Part shown: in pieces, positions 1 to 6,907 of the stretch
Layout: every line of letters begins with the position of its first letter
Position numbering within the stretch: position 1 is the stretch's first letter
NCBI RefSeq assembly: GCF_017939705.1
Contig: NZ_JAGKSQ010000015.1
Coordinates: 1 to 39,869 of the forward strand
Length of the DNA stretch: 39,869 nt
Origin: Halalkalibacter suaedae
GTDB taxonomy: Bacteria > Bacillota > Bacilli > Bacillales > Bacillaceae_D
Direction: 5' to 3'
Notes under the pieces: model-generated
The model's input: the letters and a program-made list of their open reading frames with translations, nothing else
Databases searched by the model: none
What the model was told of the DNA's origin: nothing
Program-made: the position numbers and the translations under genes

Positions 1-100
1 AATTACAGTATGTGTATATTAATCTTGGAGGACTGTACTAAAAGTTTTTTTTAAGAGGACAAAAAAAGACGAAGACCCCCGTCAGATCAACTTTCTCTGA

Positions 101-182
101 GGGAGTCTACGTATATTTCATCCGCTACATGATTGCTTTTTGTCGATATTTCAGTTAAACATTTTAGTTATGTCCCAGTCTC
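101..182. repeat. Partial right-end copy of the dispersed 239-bp repeat
   Basis: This segment matches the right third of the full repeats at 1876-2114 and 15991-16229. It has the same run from GTCTACGTATATTTCATCC through TTAGTTATGTCCCAG. The left part is missing or replaced by unrelated sequence (about 40-100). It lies just beyond the end of the yoaT-like gene. It is either a decayed copy or a chimera. Confidence 0.7.
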
Positions 183-212
183 GAACTATATACTTTTTTT
201 ACTCATAACTGT

Positions 213-1004
213 TTATAAAGATCGATCGATATTTACGCTAGTCGATTCCTTTATCTTAACCTGCTTCAATGAAGCTACGATAAGAAAACTTACGATCACA
301 AGCAGAAGCCATGAACTAACCTTTCCTAAATGGACGAGACTCCAGGCATTAGTTTGGTTGGGATACTCCCAGGCTCCAAAAAACGTTGCAATATTCTCGG
401 CGATCCAGATAAAGAAACCAATTAGTGCAAAAGAAAAAACGATTGGCATACGGTAACGGCTACCACCAACCTCATAGGAAACCGATGATTTCCAAAAAAC
501 GATGAGTACAAGTCCAGATAACCACCAACGAATATCAATCCAAAAATGATGGATGAAGAAATTGAAATAAATTGCTGCAGCAAGGGGGACAACGATCAAA
601 AACGGTGGCCATCTAATTAATTCGACATTCAACCTTCTCCACGCCTGGCACAAATAACTCGCTACACTTGCATACATGAACCCACTATATAAAGGTACTT
701 CAAATAATTTGAAATATCCTTCCTCTGGATACGACCACGAGCCCATATGTACCTTGAACACCTCGAGAACAAGCCCAATCAGGTGAAATAATGTAATAAC
801 CTTTAACTCATCCCTTGTTTCAAGTCCAGAACGCAACATCCACCACTGCATTAGAAGGCAAATAATAAGTAGCCAATCATACCTTGGTAGGAAGGGAAGC
901 TCGATGATTTGTGTAATAGCCAGAGAGGCAAAAATAACAACAGGAAACAAGCATGACAGAGCCTGCTCCCAACCGAAACGAATAAGCTGTTTTAGTGCTC
1001 TCAT
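213..1004 (-). CDS. yoaT: YoaT-like DUF817 integral membrane protein
   Basis: A 263-residue protein with about eight hydrophobic segments spread over its whole length. It resembles B. subtilis YoaT (DUF817, about 264 aa), whose function is unknown. Conserved-looking aromatic and charged patches lie between helices (HMGSWSYPEEGYFKLFEVPL near residue 90 and FFGAWEYPNQTNAWSLVHLGK near residue 210). A GGGAGG ribosome binding site precedes the ATG. It is the last gene of a three-gene operon with the HTH regulator (18-bp gap) and the DUF2975 protein, the order remembered from the B. subtilis yoaS-yozG-yoaT region. The family call rests on recall of sequence and synteny. Confidence 0.85.
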   Translation of the reverse strand: MRALKQLIRFGWEQALSCLFPVVIFASLAITQIIELPFLPRYDWLLIICLLMQWWMLRSGLETRDELKVITLFHLIGLVLEVFKVHMGSWSYPEEGYFKLFEVPLYSGFMYASVASYLCQAWRRLNVELIRWPPFLIVVPLAAAIYFNFFIHHFWIDIRWWLSGLVLIVFWKSSVSYEVGGSRYRMPIVFSFALIGFFIWIAENIATFFGAWEYPNQTNAWSLVHLGKVSSWLLLVIVSFLIVASLKQVKIKESTSVNIDRSL

Positions 1005-1022
1005 ATTACGCCTCCCAATCTA

Positions 1023-1244
1023 TTACTCCTGTATGTCATCATCACTTCGATACTCTAAAACATCTCCAGGTTGACAATCCAGTGCTTTACAGATCGCCTC
1101 AAGTGTTGATAATCGAATCGCTTTTGCCTTGCCATTTTTCAAAATAGAAAGGTTAGCCATTGTAATTCCCACTCTTTCTGAAAGCTCAGTTACGCTCATT
1201 TTCCTTTTAGCTAGCATCACATCAATATTAATTATAATTGCCAT
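1023..1244 (-). CDS. yozG: YozG-like XRE-family transcriptional regulator
   Basis: A 73-residue single-domain Cro/CI-type HTH protein. The helix-turn-helix spans roughly residues 15-60 (SVTELSERVGITMANLSILK), followed by the typical LSTLEAICKALDCQPGDVLEY tail of this small-regulator group. A GAGGTGAT ribosome binding site precedes the ATG. The gene lies between a DUF2975 membrane protein and yoaT, a pairing common in Firmicutes. It probably regulates its own operon. A perfect 8-bp inverted repeat in the upstream promoter region (1785-1803) is a candidate operator. Confidence 0.9.
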   Translation of the reverse strand: MAIIINIDVMLAKRKMSVTELSERVGITMANLSILKNGKAKAIRLSTLEAICKALDCQPGDVLEYRSDDDIQE

Positions 1245-1255
1245 ATTGTATCACC

Positions 1256-1738
1256 TCAGACTATTAAGTCATTCTCTGATTTTATATCGATCGCTTCTTG
1301 TAATAGCCTTTGTAGAACAGCAGCAAAGACCGTAATTACCATTGAAGCAAAAATAACGATCAAACCAATAACGATGATACCTGGTGCATCGTCGAATTCC
1401 GCCATAAAATAAAAGAGCGGCATACCTATTACATACAGGATACTAATCGTCATTGCACAATGTTTAATCGTTTTTAAAGCCTTTGTAGATAATTCTGAGA
1501 AAGCCTTGTTCTTGTCAATATAACTTAAAAGTTTAAAAGCTTGATATAGAGCAAAGTAAAAAGGAATTGCTGTTACATAGAAATAGATGAAAACGAGAGG
1601 CTTAAGGTAGGTAATATTAGGCATTAACTCAGCTGCAAATTCAGCTATATTCGGAACCACAAAGACGCATAAAGCAAGAATAGGCATTCCGATAAGAATA
1701 ACCGCTATCTTCAGAAATAGAGTTGACACTTGATTCAT
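1256..1738 (-). CDS. yoaS: YoaS-like DUF2975 membrane protein
   Basis: A 160-residue protein with four predicted membrane segments (about residues 8-30, 44-66, 93-113 and 120-145). It is the size and layout of DUF2975 proteins such as B. subtilis YoaS. DUF2975 genes are typically followed by a small YozG-type HTH gene, as here (11-bp gap). It is the first gene of the operon, with a GGGGTG ribosome binding site five bases before ATG. Its biochemical role is unknown. It may pass a membrane signal to the HTH partner, which is inference from gene pairing. Confidence 0.85.
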   Translation of the reverse strand: MNQVSTLFLKIAVILIGMPILALCVFVVPNIAEFAAELMPNITYLKPLVFIYFYVTAIPFYFALYQAFKLLSYIDKNKAFSELSTKALKTIKHCAMTISILYVIGMPLFYFMAEFDDAPGIIVIGLIVIFASMVITVFAAVLQRLLQEAIDIKSENDLIV

Positions 1739-1784
1739 AAAAACACCCCACTTATTTTTTATCCATTTGAATTTACCACATTAT

Positions 1785-1803
1785 TTATTGTTTTACAATA
1801 AAA
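1785..1803. promoter_or_regulatory. Inverted repeat upstream of yoaS, candidate operator
   Basis: TTTATTGT-TTT-ACAATAAA is a perfect 8-bp inverted repeat with a 3-bp centre. It lies 47 bp upstream of the yoaS start in very AT-rich DNA. A further half site (ATTATTGT) follows at about 1806-1813. It is a plausible site for the YozG-like repressor encoded in the operon. Confidence 0.4.
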
Positions 1804-1875
1804 CATTATTGTTATTTATAGTTTTATTATCGTTTCATCTCACTTTAAACAGATATCATTCCAGAACAAGAAAAT

Positions 1876-2114
1876 GAGGCTGGGACAAAAGTGATTTAAC
1901 TAATGGAAAATCCGAACAATAGTGGTTGGCGGACGTAAACCGCTCCTGAAATATACTTCGCTTTCCGCGGGAAGCCGGTGAGCCTCCTCGTGCTTCGCAC
2001 TGCGGGGTCTCACCTTTGGCTTTTAGGTCCCGCAGGAGTCTACGTATATTTCATCCGCTACATAATTGCTTTGTTCGGCATTTCAGTTAAACACTTTAGT
2101 TATGTCCCAACCTC
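1876..2114. repeat. Full copy of the dispersed 239-bp repeat with inverted ends
   Basis: The copy starts GAGGCTGGGAC and ends GTCCCAACCTC, an 11-bp imperfect terminal inverted repeat. Inside lies a nested imperfect palindrome: GAAATATAC and GTATATTTC flank a GC-rich core (CCGCGGGA, GTGAGCC, TCTCAC, TCCCGC). It is almost identical in sequence and length to 15991-16229. There is no coding capacity of its own. It behaves like a miniature inverted-repeat element or a Bacillaceae intergenic repeat. Confidence 0.85.
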
Positions 2115-2168
2115 ATTTTTTCAAATTCATCAAATCCTACAGACACCCATAAGTAATATTTTAAGCAT

Positions 2169-2453
2169 CTACTTCCCATCAGATTCATAAATCTCTGATC
2201 CTGAGTAATTCAATTTCGCCTTTGTACCCCTAAGAAATAATACTCCTAGAATTAAAAGACTCAAAACAATTATAATTCCATTTGTTAGTATAGTGCGTAC
2301 TCCACTATTTATCCGAAACCCAATTTTAGATGAGCTAGTCACGTCTGTTGCTACGTGATTGCTCGAGGAAGATAGTCGTTCCTTAATAACTACTTGCAAA
2401 ACCGTTTGCAAGTATATGGAAACAAGTTTAATGCAATAAACCATTTTTTTCAT
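2169..2453 (-). CDS. Hypothetical small membrane protein
   Basis: I do not recognise this 94-residue protein. It has a hydrophobic N-terminal stretch (residues 1-22), a Ser/Thr-rich middle and one clear transmembrane segment near residues 57-75, followed by a short hydrophilic tail. A good ribosome binding site (AAGGGGAC) lies four bases before the ATG, which is the main reason to believe in it. It sits alone beside a repeat element, and I see no terminator directly after it. Confidence 0.45.
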   Translation of the reverse strand: MKKMVYCIKLVSIYLQTVLQVVIKERLSSSSNHVATDVTSSSKIGFRINSGVRTILTNGIIIVLSLLILGVLFLRGTKAKLNYSGSEIYESDGK

Positions 2454-2761
2454 ATTCGTCCCCTTCTGGATTTCCCATGCATCTCTCTATTAAAAAGACG
2501 ATCTAATACCTCGATGCTATAAAAAGTATAAAAAAGGAACCTTAAAAAATCCTTAAGAAAAATATTTAATTGTTAAATGAATCAGTACAAGCAGTATCAA
2601 TAGAGATCTTAAAAAAACACAAAAAAACTGCCTATTACGGGCAGTTTCAGCTCATTCGTCGTATTGGTTAGAATTATCATAACAAGATACTGCAAGTCCG
2701 CTAACGGGATGGTGGACATATTTTTAAAATAACAATTATCTCATTAGGAAGCCTTCTAATC
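2454..2761. other. Intergenic region holding one terminator
   Basis: AT-rich DNA between two small minus-strand genes. The only structure seen is the terminator at 2625-2647. No further gene with a convincing ribosome binding site was found. Confidence 0.5.
2618..2647 (-). terminator. Intrinsic terminator downstream of the split lipoprotein gene
   Basis: AAACTGCC and GGCAGTTT form an 8-bp stem around a 7-nt loop. On the minus strand a run of T follows. It lies about 115 bp past the TAA at 2762, so it probably ends the lipoprotein transcript. Confidence 0.7.
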
Positions 2762-2935
2762 TTAAAAAATCTCAATCATCTCTAAGACATGTGACCGTAC
2801 TCTTTCTTTTTCTTCCTCTGTTAATTCCATTTCTTGCAAGTCTCTTTTCTCTATATCAAACTCAAAATATTCCTGCAAAAGAATGGTAGATGGTTCTTCC
2901 ACCTGTTCAATTTCCTCATTAGTCTCCATCGTCAT
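2762..2935 (-). pseudogene. In-frame continuation of the lipoprotein gene beyond a TAG
   Basis: This is a 57-codon acidic reading frame from ATG at 2935 to TAA at 2762. It is in the same frame as the lipoprotein ORF that stops with TAG at 2968-2966, and ten open codons join the two. No good ribosome binding site precedes this ATG. The residues across the junction (LKTEI, stop, QITANNSKVIMTME) read like one protein. I interpret it as the C-terminal part of a gene of about 159 residues broken by a nonsense codon. A separate small gene is the alternative. Confidence 0.5.
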
Positions 2936-2965
2936 TATAACTTTTGAATTATTAGCAGTGATTTG

Positions 2966-3241
2966 CTAAATTTCAGTCTTAAGGTATTGTCCATCTAGAT
3001 CATAGAAATCTTCCACTTGTTTCTGATCAGTTTTCAAATGATTTTTCCCTTCTTCGATCGTTGTAATCGAATTGACCTTTTTATAACCACTCACTTCACT
3101 AATACTATTATCTTGTTCTGTAAATGTCGGAGTTATAAAAACCTCTATATGTTGTACTGATTCCGTTGAACTACACGCCCCTAGAAGAATGACAGCTACG
3201 ATCGATACACTGACCTTCCACAATGAATCTGTTAACTCCAT
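2966..3241 (-). CDS. Putative lipoprotein, N-terminal part before an in-frame TAG
   Basis: A 91-residue protein with an N-terminal hydrophobic signal (about residues 8-21) and a lipobox, LLGAC, with the acceptor Cys at residue 23. This is followed by Ser-Ser-Thr and a hydrophilic, presumably extracytoplasmic domain. I recognise no family. A GGTGGG ribosome binding site lies about ten bases before ATG. The ORF ends in TAG, but the frame stays open for 67 more codons (to 2762), so the annotated end is probably a disruption of a longer lipoprotein. Confidence 0.55.
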   Translation of the reverse strand: MELTDSLWKVSVSIVAVILLGACSSTESVQHIEVFITPTFTEQDNSISEVSGYKKVNSITTIEEGKNHLKTDQKQVEDFYDLDGQYLKTEI

Positions 3242-3274
3242 GTCATGTCATCCCACCATCTCTCTATAATGTAA

Positions 3275-3329
3275 AAAAGCATGATGCCATATTCAATATG
3301 AGACAATATTGAATATACATTATGCTTTT
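3275..3329 (-). terminator. Long hairpin terminator after the small membrane protein gene
   Basis: A stem of about 24 bp with few mismatches (AAAAGCATGATG pairing with CATTATGCTTTT, and ATTCAATAT with ATATTGAAT) closes over a 6-nt loop. On the minus strand it ends in a T run. The stem overlaps the last codons of the gene at 3320. The following lipoprotein gene therefore needs its own promoter. Confidence 0.7.
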
Positions 3330-3538
3330 CTTTTAACCACTTTCATTAATCCAAGTACTATTATCGAAACCAGAACCAGTGAGAACAGTATGGCAAACTT
3401 ACTCCCTTCGCCAAATAACTCAACTAACACAACATCGTAAGTTGGAACACCTAACATTTTAAGCAACGGTAAGATTAACAGTGGTATTGATAGACCGGCT
3501 AGAAATAGTAAAAACAGGTTATTTTTCTTCATTGTCAT
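3320..3538 (-). CDS. Hypothetical two-helix membrane protein
   Basis: A 72-residue protein with two hydrophobic segments (about residues 8-30 and 47-66) and a basic C-terminus (KVVKRKA). This is the usual form of very small Firmicutes membrane proteins. I do not recognise a family. A GGGAGGGGAATT-type ribosome binding site lies just before the start (around 3541-3552). It has its own strong terminator. Confidence 0.5.
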   Translation of the reverse strand: MTMKKNNLFLLFLAGLSIPLLILPLLKMLGVPTYDVVLVELFGEGSKFAILFSLVLVSIIVLGLMKVVKRKA

Positions 3539-3693
3539 TAAAATTCCCCTCCCTTACTTAAATAAGCCAATAAAAAACCTAAAAGTTAATATATGGATAA
3601 TTAATTATAACATCGATTCCTTCTTGGCGATAGTTACGATAAACTTAAACGGCCTGTATAAATTAATATACAGACCATTTCCAACGTATCAAT

Positions 3694-5319
3694 TTAATTT
3701 CTACTAATTGCCCATTGTTGATTTGCACCACTGTTAGATGTCCACTGAACGACGTTTCCACCGTCAGATACCGATTTACCTTCTACATCAAGGGCTTTGC
3801 CGCTGTTGCGGTTAATAAGCATGAAGTAGCCTGCACTGTTTGGTTTTAATTTCCATTGTTGCATTTGACCGCCATGATGAGTCCATTGAACGACATTTGC
3901 ACCGTCAGTGGTATTTCCATTATAGACATCAAGTGCTTTGCCACTATTGGCATTAACAATACCAAAATAACCGTCGTTATTCTCAACCAAGTTCCACTGT
4001 TGACAACTACAATTAGTTTGTGCCCATTGATTCACATTCGCTCCATCGGTCATATCTGCATTGCCAACCTCTAATAATTTTCCGCTTTGTCGATTTTCAA
4101 ACGAGAAACGACCATTTCCTGAAAAGAAATTACTGTTCCGATTATTCGTGTTGTTACTTCCGCTCTCTATACTAACAAGTGTTCCTGCAGTGTCGATAAT
4201 ATTATCATTTATCATATTGCTAGATGAGGTACCTGTTACACGAATACCAATGTTACTAAATCCATCATAAGTCTGTAAATAATTATATTGAATCTCATTA
4301 TTGTTTCCTGGTGCTAATCGAATCAACGCTTCAGGTTGTAGTGATGAATTTGTTTGTTGGATGTGGTTTCCAGCGATTTTATTTCCATCTGCCTGAATTA
4401 AAATCCCATGAATTCTAGAATTTCGAACAGTATTATCAGTAATTACATTATTTTTGGCACCGGACAATACAAATATACCTCTTGGATAATTCTCGACAAT
4501 ATTGTTGCTTACTGTATTGTGCTCCCCACCATTAGGAATCCTAATGCCACCATATGAATCCGCTTGCTGCACCGAATTAATAACTTGATTATTTGTCACT
4601 GTCGTATAGGTTGCACGTGAAAGATTAATCCCACTACCACCTGTAGAATTTGTAATTATATTATTAGTAATCACATTATTTCTAACATCACCAACAGCGT
4701 GACTTTCACTACCAAAGGCAATAGCATGACCACTCGTTAAATCAAATCGACTATTGCGAATTTCTGAATCTTTTAATCTTCTGAGCAAAGCACCAATCGT
4801 TGCATCACGCACCTCTACACGATCCAAAGTTAGATTACTAACATCAGCATCAATATTCATACCACCAACTTGACCAAGTCCTTGCTGTGCTCTATTCCGT
4901 CGATCAGCATCAAATGTCAAATCAGATATGGTAGCATTTAAATTAGTTGAATTACTGTGTAAAATTGGATTTCCTACAACGTAGTTTGGACTACTTCCTA
5001 TTTTCTTTAAAATCGTCGTACCCATGCCATCTCCAATTAAATTTACATTGGCATGAAAACGAATTGCTTCATCAAAATAATAAGTACCTGCTGGTAGATA
5101 TACCGTTCCCTCTACTCCTCTGTCGTAAAAGTAACGCATTGCAGCATGAAGATCCGCAGTTTGCGAGCTATTCTCATTAGCTGTCACTCCAAAATCTCTT
5201 GCATTTACAACCTCCGCAGCCTTGACGGCATCAGCATTAGCTCCTAGACCAATCGATAGAACTAACATTAAAGCTCCCAAAATAAATACCTTCATTTTTG
5301 CACTGACTCTTCTTTTCAT
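3694..5319 (-). CDS. Secreted beta-helix protein with C-terminal ricin-type lectin domain
   Basis: A secreted protein of about 541 residues. After a basic N-terminus and a signal peptide ending near residue 35 (ADAVKAAEV), the first two thirds are a right-handed parallel beta-helix of the pectate-lyase-3/NosD type. It opens with VNARDFGVTANENSSQTADL and continues with many NNxI/N-x-V turns. From about residue 400 come three ricin B/CBM13 repeats with Q-x-W signatures (QQWNL, QQWKL, QQWAI) and repeated GKALDV loops. The likely role is to bind and modify an extracellular polysaccharide, but catalytic activity is not shown. Frames open to an earlier ATG at 5334. I chose 5319 because AGGAGG at 5331-5326 lies inside the longer version and is 6 nt before this ATG (5322 is also possible). 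A candidate cre site upstream suggests carbon control. Confidence 0.85.
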   Translation of the reverse strand: MKRRVSAKMKVFILGALMLVLSIGLGANADAVKAAEVVNARDFGVTANENSSQTADLHAAMRYFYDRGVEGTVYLPAGTYYFDEAIRFHANVNLIGDGMGTTILKKIGSSPNYVVGNPILHSNSTNLNATISDLTFDADRRNRAQQGLGQVGGMNIDADVSNLTLDRVEVRDATIGALLRRLKDSEIRNSRFDLTSGHAIAFGSESHAVGDVRNNVITNNIITNSTGGSGINLSRATYTTVTNNQVINSVQQADSYGGIRIPNGGEHNTVSNNIVENYPRGIFVLSGAKNNVITDNTVRNSRIHGILIQADGNKIAGNHIQQTNSSLQPEALIRLAPGNNNEIQYNYLQTYDGFSNIGIRVTGTSSSNMINDNIIDTAGTLVSIESGSNNTNNRNSNFFSGNGRFSFENRQSGKLLEVGNADMTDGANVNQWAQTNCSCQQWNLVENNDGYFGIVNANSGKALDVYNGNTTDGANVVQWTHHGGQMQQWKLKPNSAGYFMLINRNSGKALDVEGKSVSDGGNVVQWTSNSGANQQWAISRN

Positions 5320-5378
5320 CATGTACCTCCTCATTTTCTTTAAAAGCGACCTTTCTTATGTCCTTATTACCATAGGAG

Positions 5379-5392
5379 AGAAAGCGTTTTCA
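5379..5392 (-). promoter_or_regulatory. Candidate catabolite-responsive element (cre)
   Basis: On the minus strand this reads TGAAAACGCTTTCT, matching the CcpA consensus TGNAANCGNTNNCA at all but one fixed position. It lies about 60 bp upstream of the beta-helix/lectin gene, overlapping a possible -35 (TTGAAA). Repression by glucose would fit an extracellular polysaccharide-active protein. Confidence 0.6.
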
Positions 5393-5497
5393 AAAAGAAA
5401 GAAAAAACAACGTGTCAATGTAGTTTCTTAGAAGTAACATAATTCTAACTTTCATTATAATAATGGATATTGAAAAAAGGTATATCAAAAAACAACA

Positions 5498-5532
5498 GAT
5501 AACTTAAAAAAACAACGATTTTTTAAGTTATC
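5498..5532. promoter_or_regulatory. Perfect 14-bp inverted repeat between divergent genes
   Basis: GATAACTTAAAAAA and TTTTTTAAGTTATC are separated by 7 nt, in the 328-bp gap between the beta-helix gene (minus) and the LCP gene (plus). No gene converges here, so a terminator is unlikely. An operator or a leader hairpin is more plausible. Function unknown. Confidence 0.45.
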
Positions 5533-5662
5533 AACATTTCTATCTGTTTGTAATTTAGTAAAATGATTGAAAACAAAGCCCTCATTATCCAACTTATGGT
5601 AATATAAAAATGATTTATTAATGACTCTGAGAAAATAACTTATAGAGAAGGACGGAAATAGG

Positions 5663-6604
5663 ATGCCAAGAAAAGATAGAAGAATGAAAAAATCACGGAG
5701 AAGAGTGATTAAGATAGCAGGTACCCTCTTAATCCTATTATTTGCTTTAGTCGGTTATGTATTCTACCAATATTATCAAGGACTCCAAACGGCTGAAACT
5801 TTACTAGACAAAAATATTAATTTAGAGCCTGAAGAATTCAATAGTGCCATACCAAATGAGCTTGGTAAAGTTAATGTCTTGTTATTAGGTGTTGATAAGC
5901 GAAGTGACGAAAAGGCTTCACGTACAGATACAATTATGGTCGCTCAATATGACCCTTCTACAAACGATCTAAAATTGGCTTCATTTATGAGAGATATTCA
6001 AGTAGAGATACCTAATTATAAAAACTACCGAATCAACACCGCCTATTTTTTAGATGGTGCTGAATTACTACGAACTACTATGAAACATAATTTTGATATT
6101 GACCTGCATTATTATGCTCTAGTTGATTTTCAAGGTTTCGAGGCTGCAGTTGACTCTCTTGCACCAGATGGAATAAAAATTGATGTTGAAAAGGCAATGT
6201 CAGAGAAGATAGGCGTTTCTTTACAACCAGGTCTACAGCAGCTGAATGGTAAGGAATTACTTGGCTATGCACGTTTTAGACAAGATAGTCGAGGAGACTT
6301 CGCACGAGTGGAGCGTCAACAAAAGGTAATAAATGCTCTTAAAGATGAGGTCTTAAGCTTTGTCGGCATTTCAAAAATTCCAAAAGTTGTCGGTACAGTT
6401 CAACCGTTTGTTGAAACCAATCTAGGAAACATAGAAATTATCGGTCTCTTATCTGATTTTATTTTAAACAAGCCCAATGACATTCAGACTCTTCGTATCC
6501 CCGTTGAAGATTCCTACCAGGAAATAAGAAATGACCTAGGTTCGGTTTTAGAGATTGATTTTGATCAAAATAAGCAAGCTCTACGTGAGTTCTTAGGAGA
6601 ATAA
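5663..6604 (+). CDS. LCP-family (LytR-CpsA-Psr) cell-wall polymer ligase
   Basis: A 313-residue protein that transfers polyprenyl-linked glycopolymers such as teichoic acid to peptidoglycan on the outer face of the membrane. A basic N-terminus (KKSRRR) is followed by one transmembrane helix (residues about 15-35). The LCP domain starts at VNVLLLGVDKRSDEKASRTD (residue about 72), with the arginine/aspartate pyrophosphate-binding motif SRTDTIMV. It continues with SFMRDIQVEIP, RINTAYFLDG and ELLGYARFRQDSRGDFARVERQQ, all diagnostic of the family. The length is typical of TagT/U/V proteins. An AAGGACGG ribosome binding site precedes ATG. It is monocistronic, closed by the terminator at 6679. The exact paralog (TagT, TagU or TagV) cannot be assigned. 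Confidence 0.95.
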   Translation: MPRKDRRMKKSRRRVIKIAGTLLILLFALVGYVFYQYYQGLQTAETLLDKNINLEPEEFNSAIPNELGKVNVLLLGVDKRSDEKASRTDTIMVAQYDPSTNDLKLASFMRDIQVEIPNYKNYRINTAYFLDGAELLRTTMKHNFDIDLHYYALVDFQGFEAAVDSLAPDGIKIDVEKAMSEKIGVSLQPGLQQLNGKELLGYARFRQDSRGDFARVERQQKVINALKDEVLSFVGISKIPKVVGTVQPFVETNLGNIEIIGLLSDFILNKPNDIQTLRIPVEDSYQEIRNDLGSVLEIDFDQNKQALREFLGE

Positions 6605-6907
6605 ATGATAAACATAGGTATCGATTCATACGTAACAAATGTAGAAATATCTTCTAGGAATTAGATTGCATATATAGGAAAAGACAGACTTGAATGTCTG
6701 TCTTTTTTAATTTAAATAAACCCTTCCTTTCCACTCACACTATTTCTTTTTTTAGAGTCGATATAATGTTTTAGAGATAAGTCATCGGGTATACAATCAC
6801 ATAACAAAATTTTTAAAGTTAATGGAGAGATATCCACTGAGTAAACAGTGAATGTACAATGCACCTTCAAACTGCTTCTCTATTAATTATTACAGGAGGC
6901 GATTAAG
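6605..6907. other. Intergenic region: LCP terminator and upstream region of the sortase operon
   Basis: Contains the LCP terminator (6679-6708), a TATAAT-like -10 at 6762-6767 without a clear -35, and a weak CACTG/CAGTG hairpin at 6835-6850 before an AGGAGG ribosome binding site (about 6894). No additional gene seen. Confidence 0.45.
6679..6708 (+). terminator. Intrinsic terminator of the LCP gene
   Basis: AAAAGACAGAC and GTCTGTCTTTT form an 11-bp stem with a 6-nt loop, followed by T residues. It lies 75 bp after the LCP stop. Confidence 0.85.

Noticed and set aside
133-456. 107-codon plus-strand ORF at the left edge
   Set aside because: It starts inside a repeat fragment and runs antisense through the yoaT-like gene, which has the better evidence.
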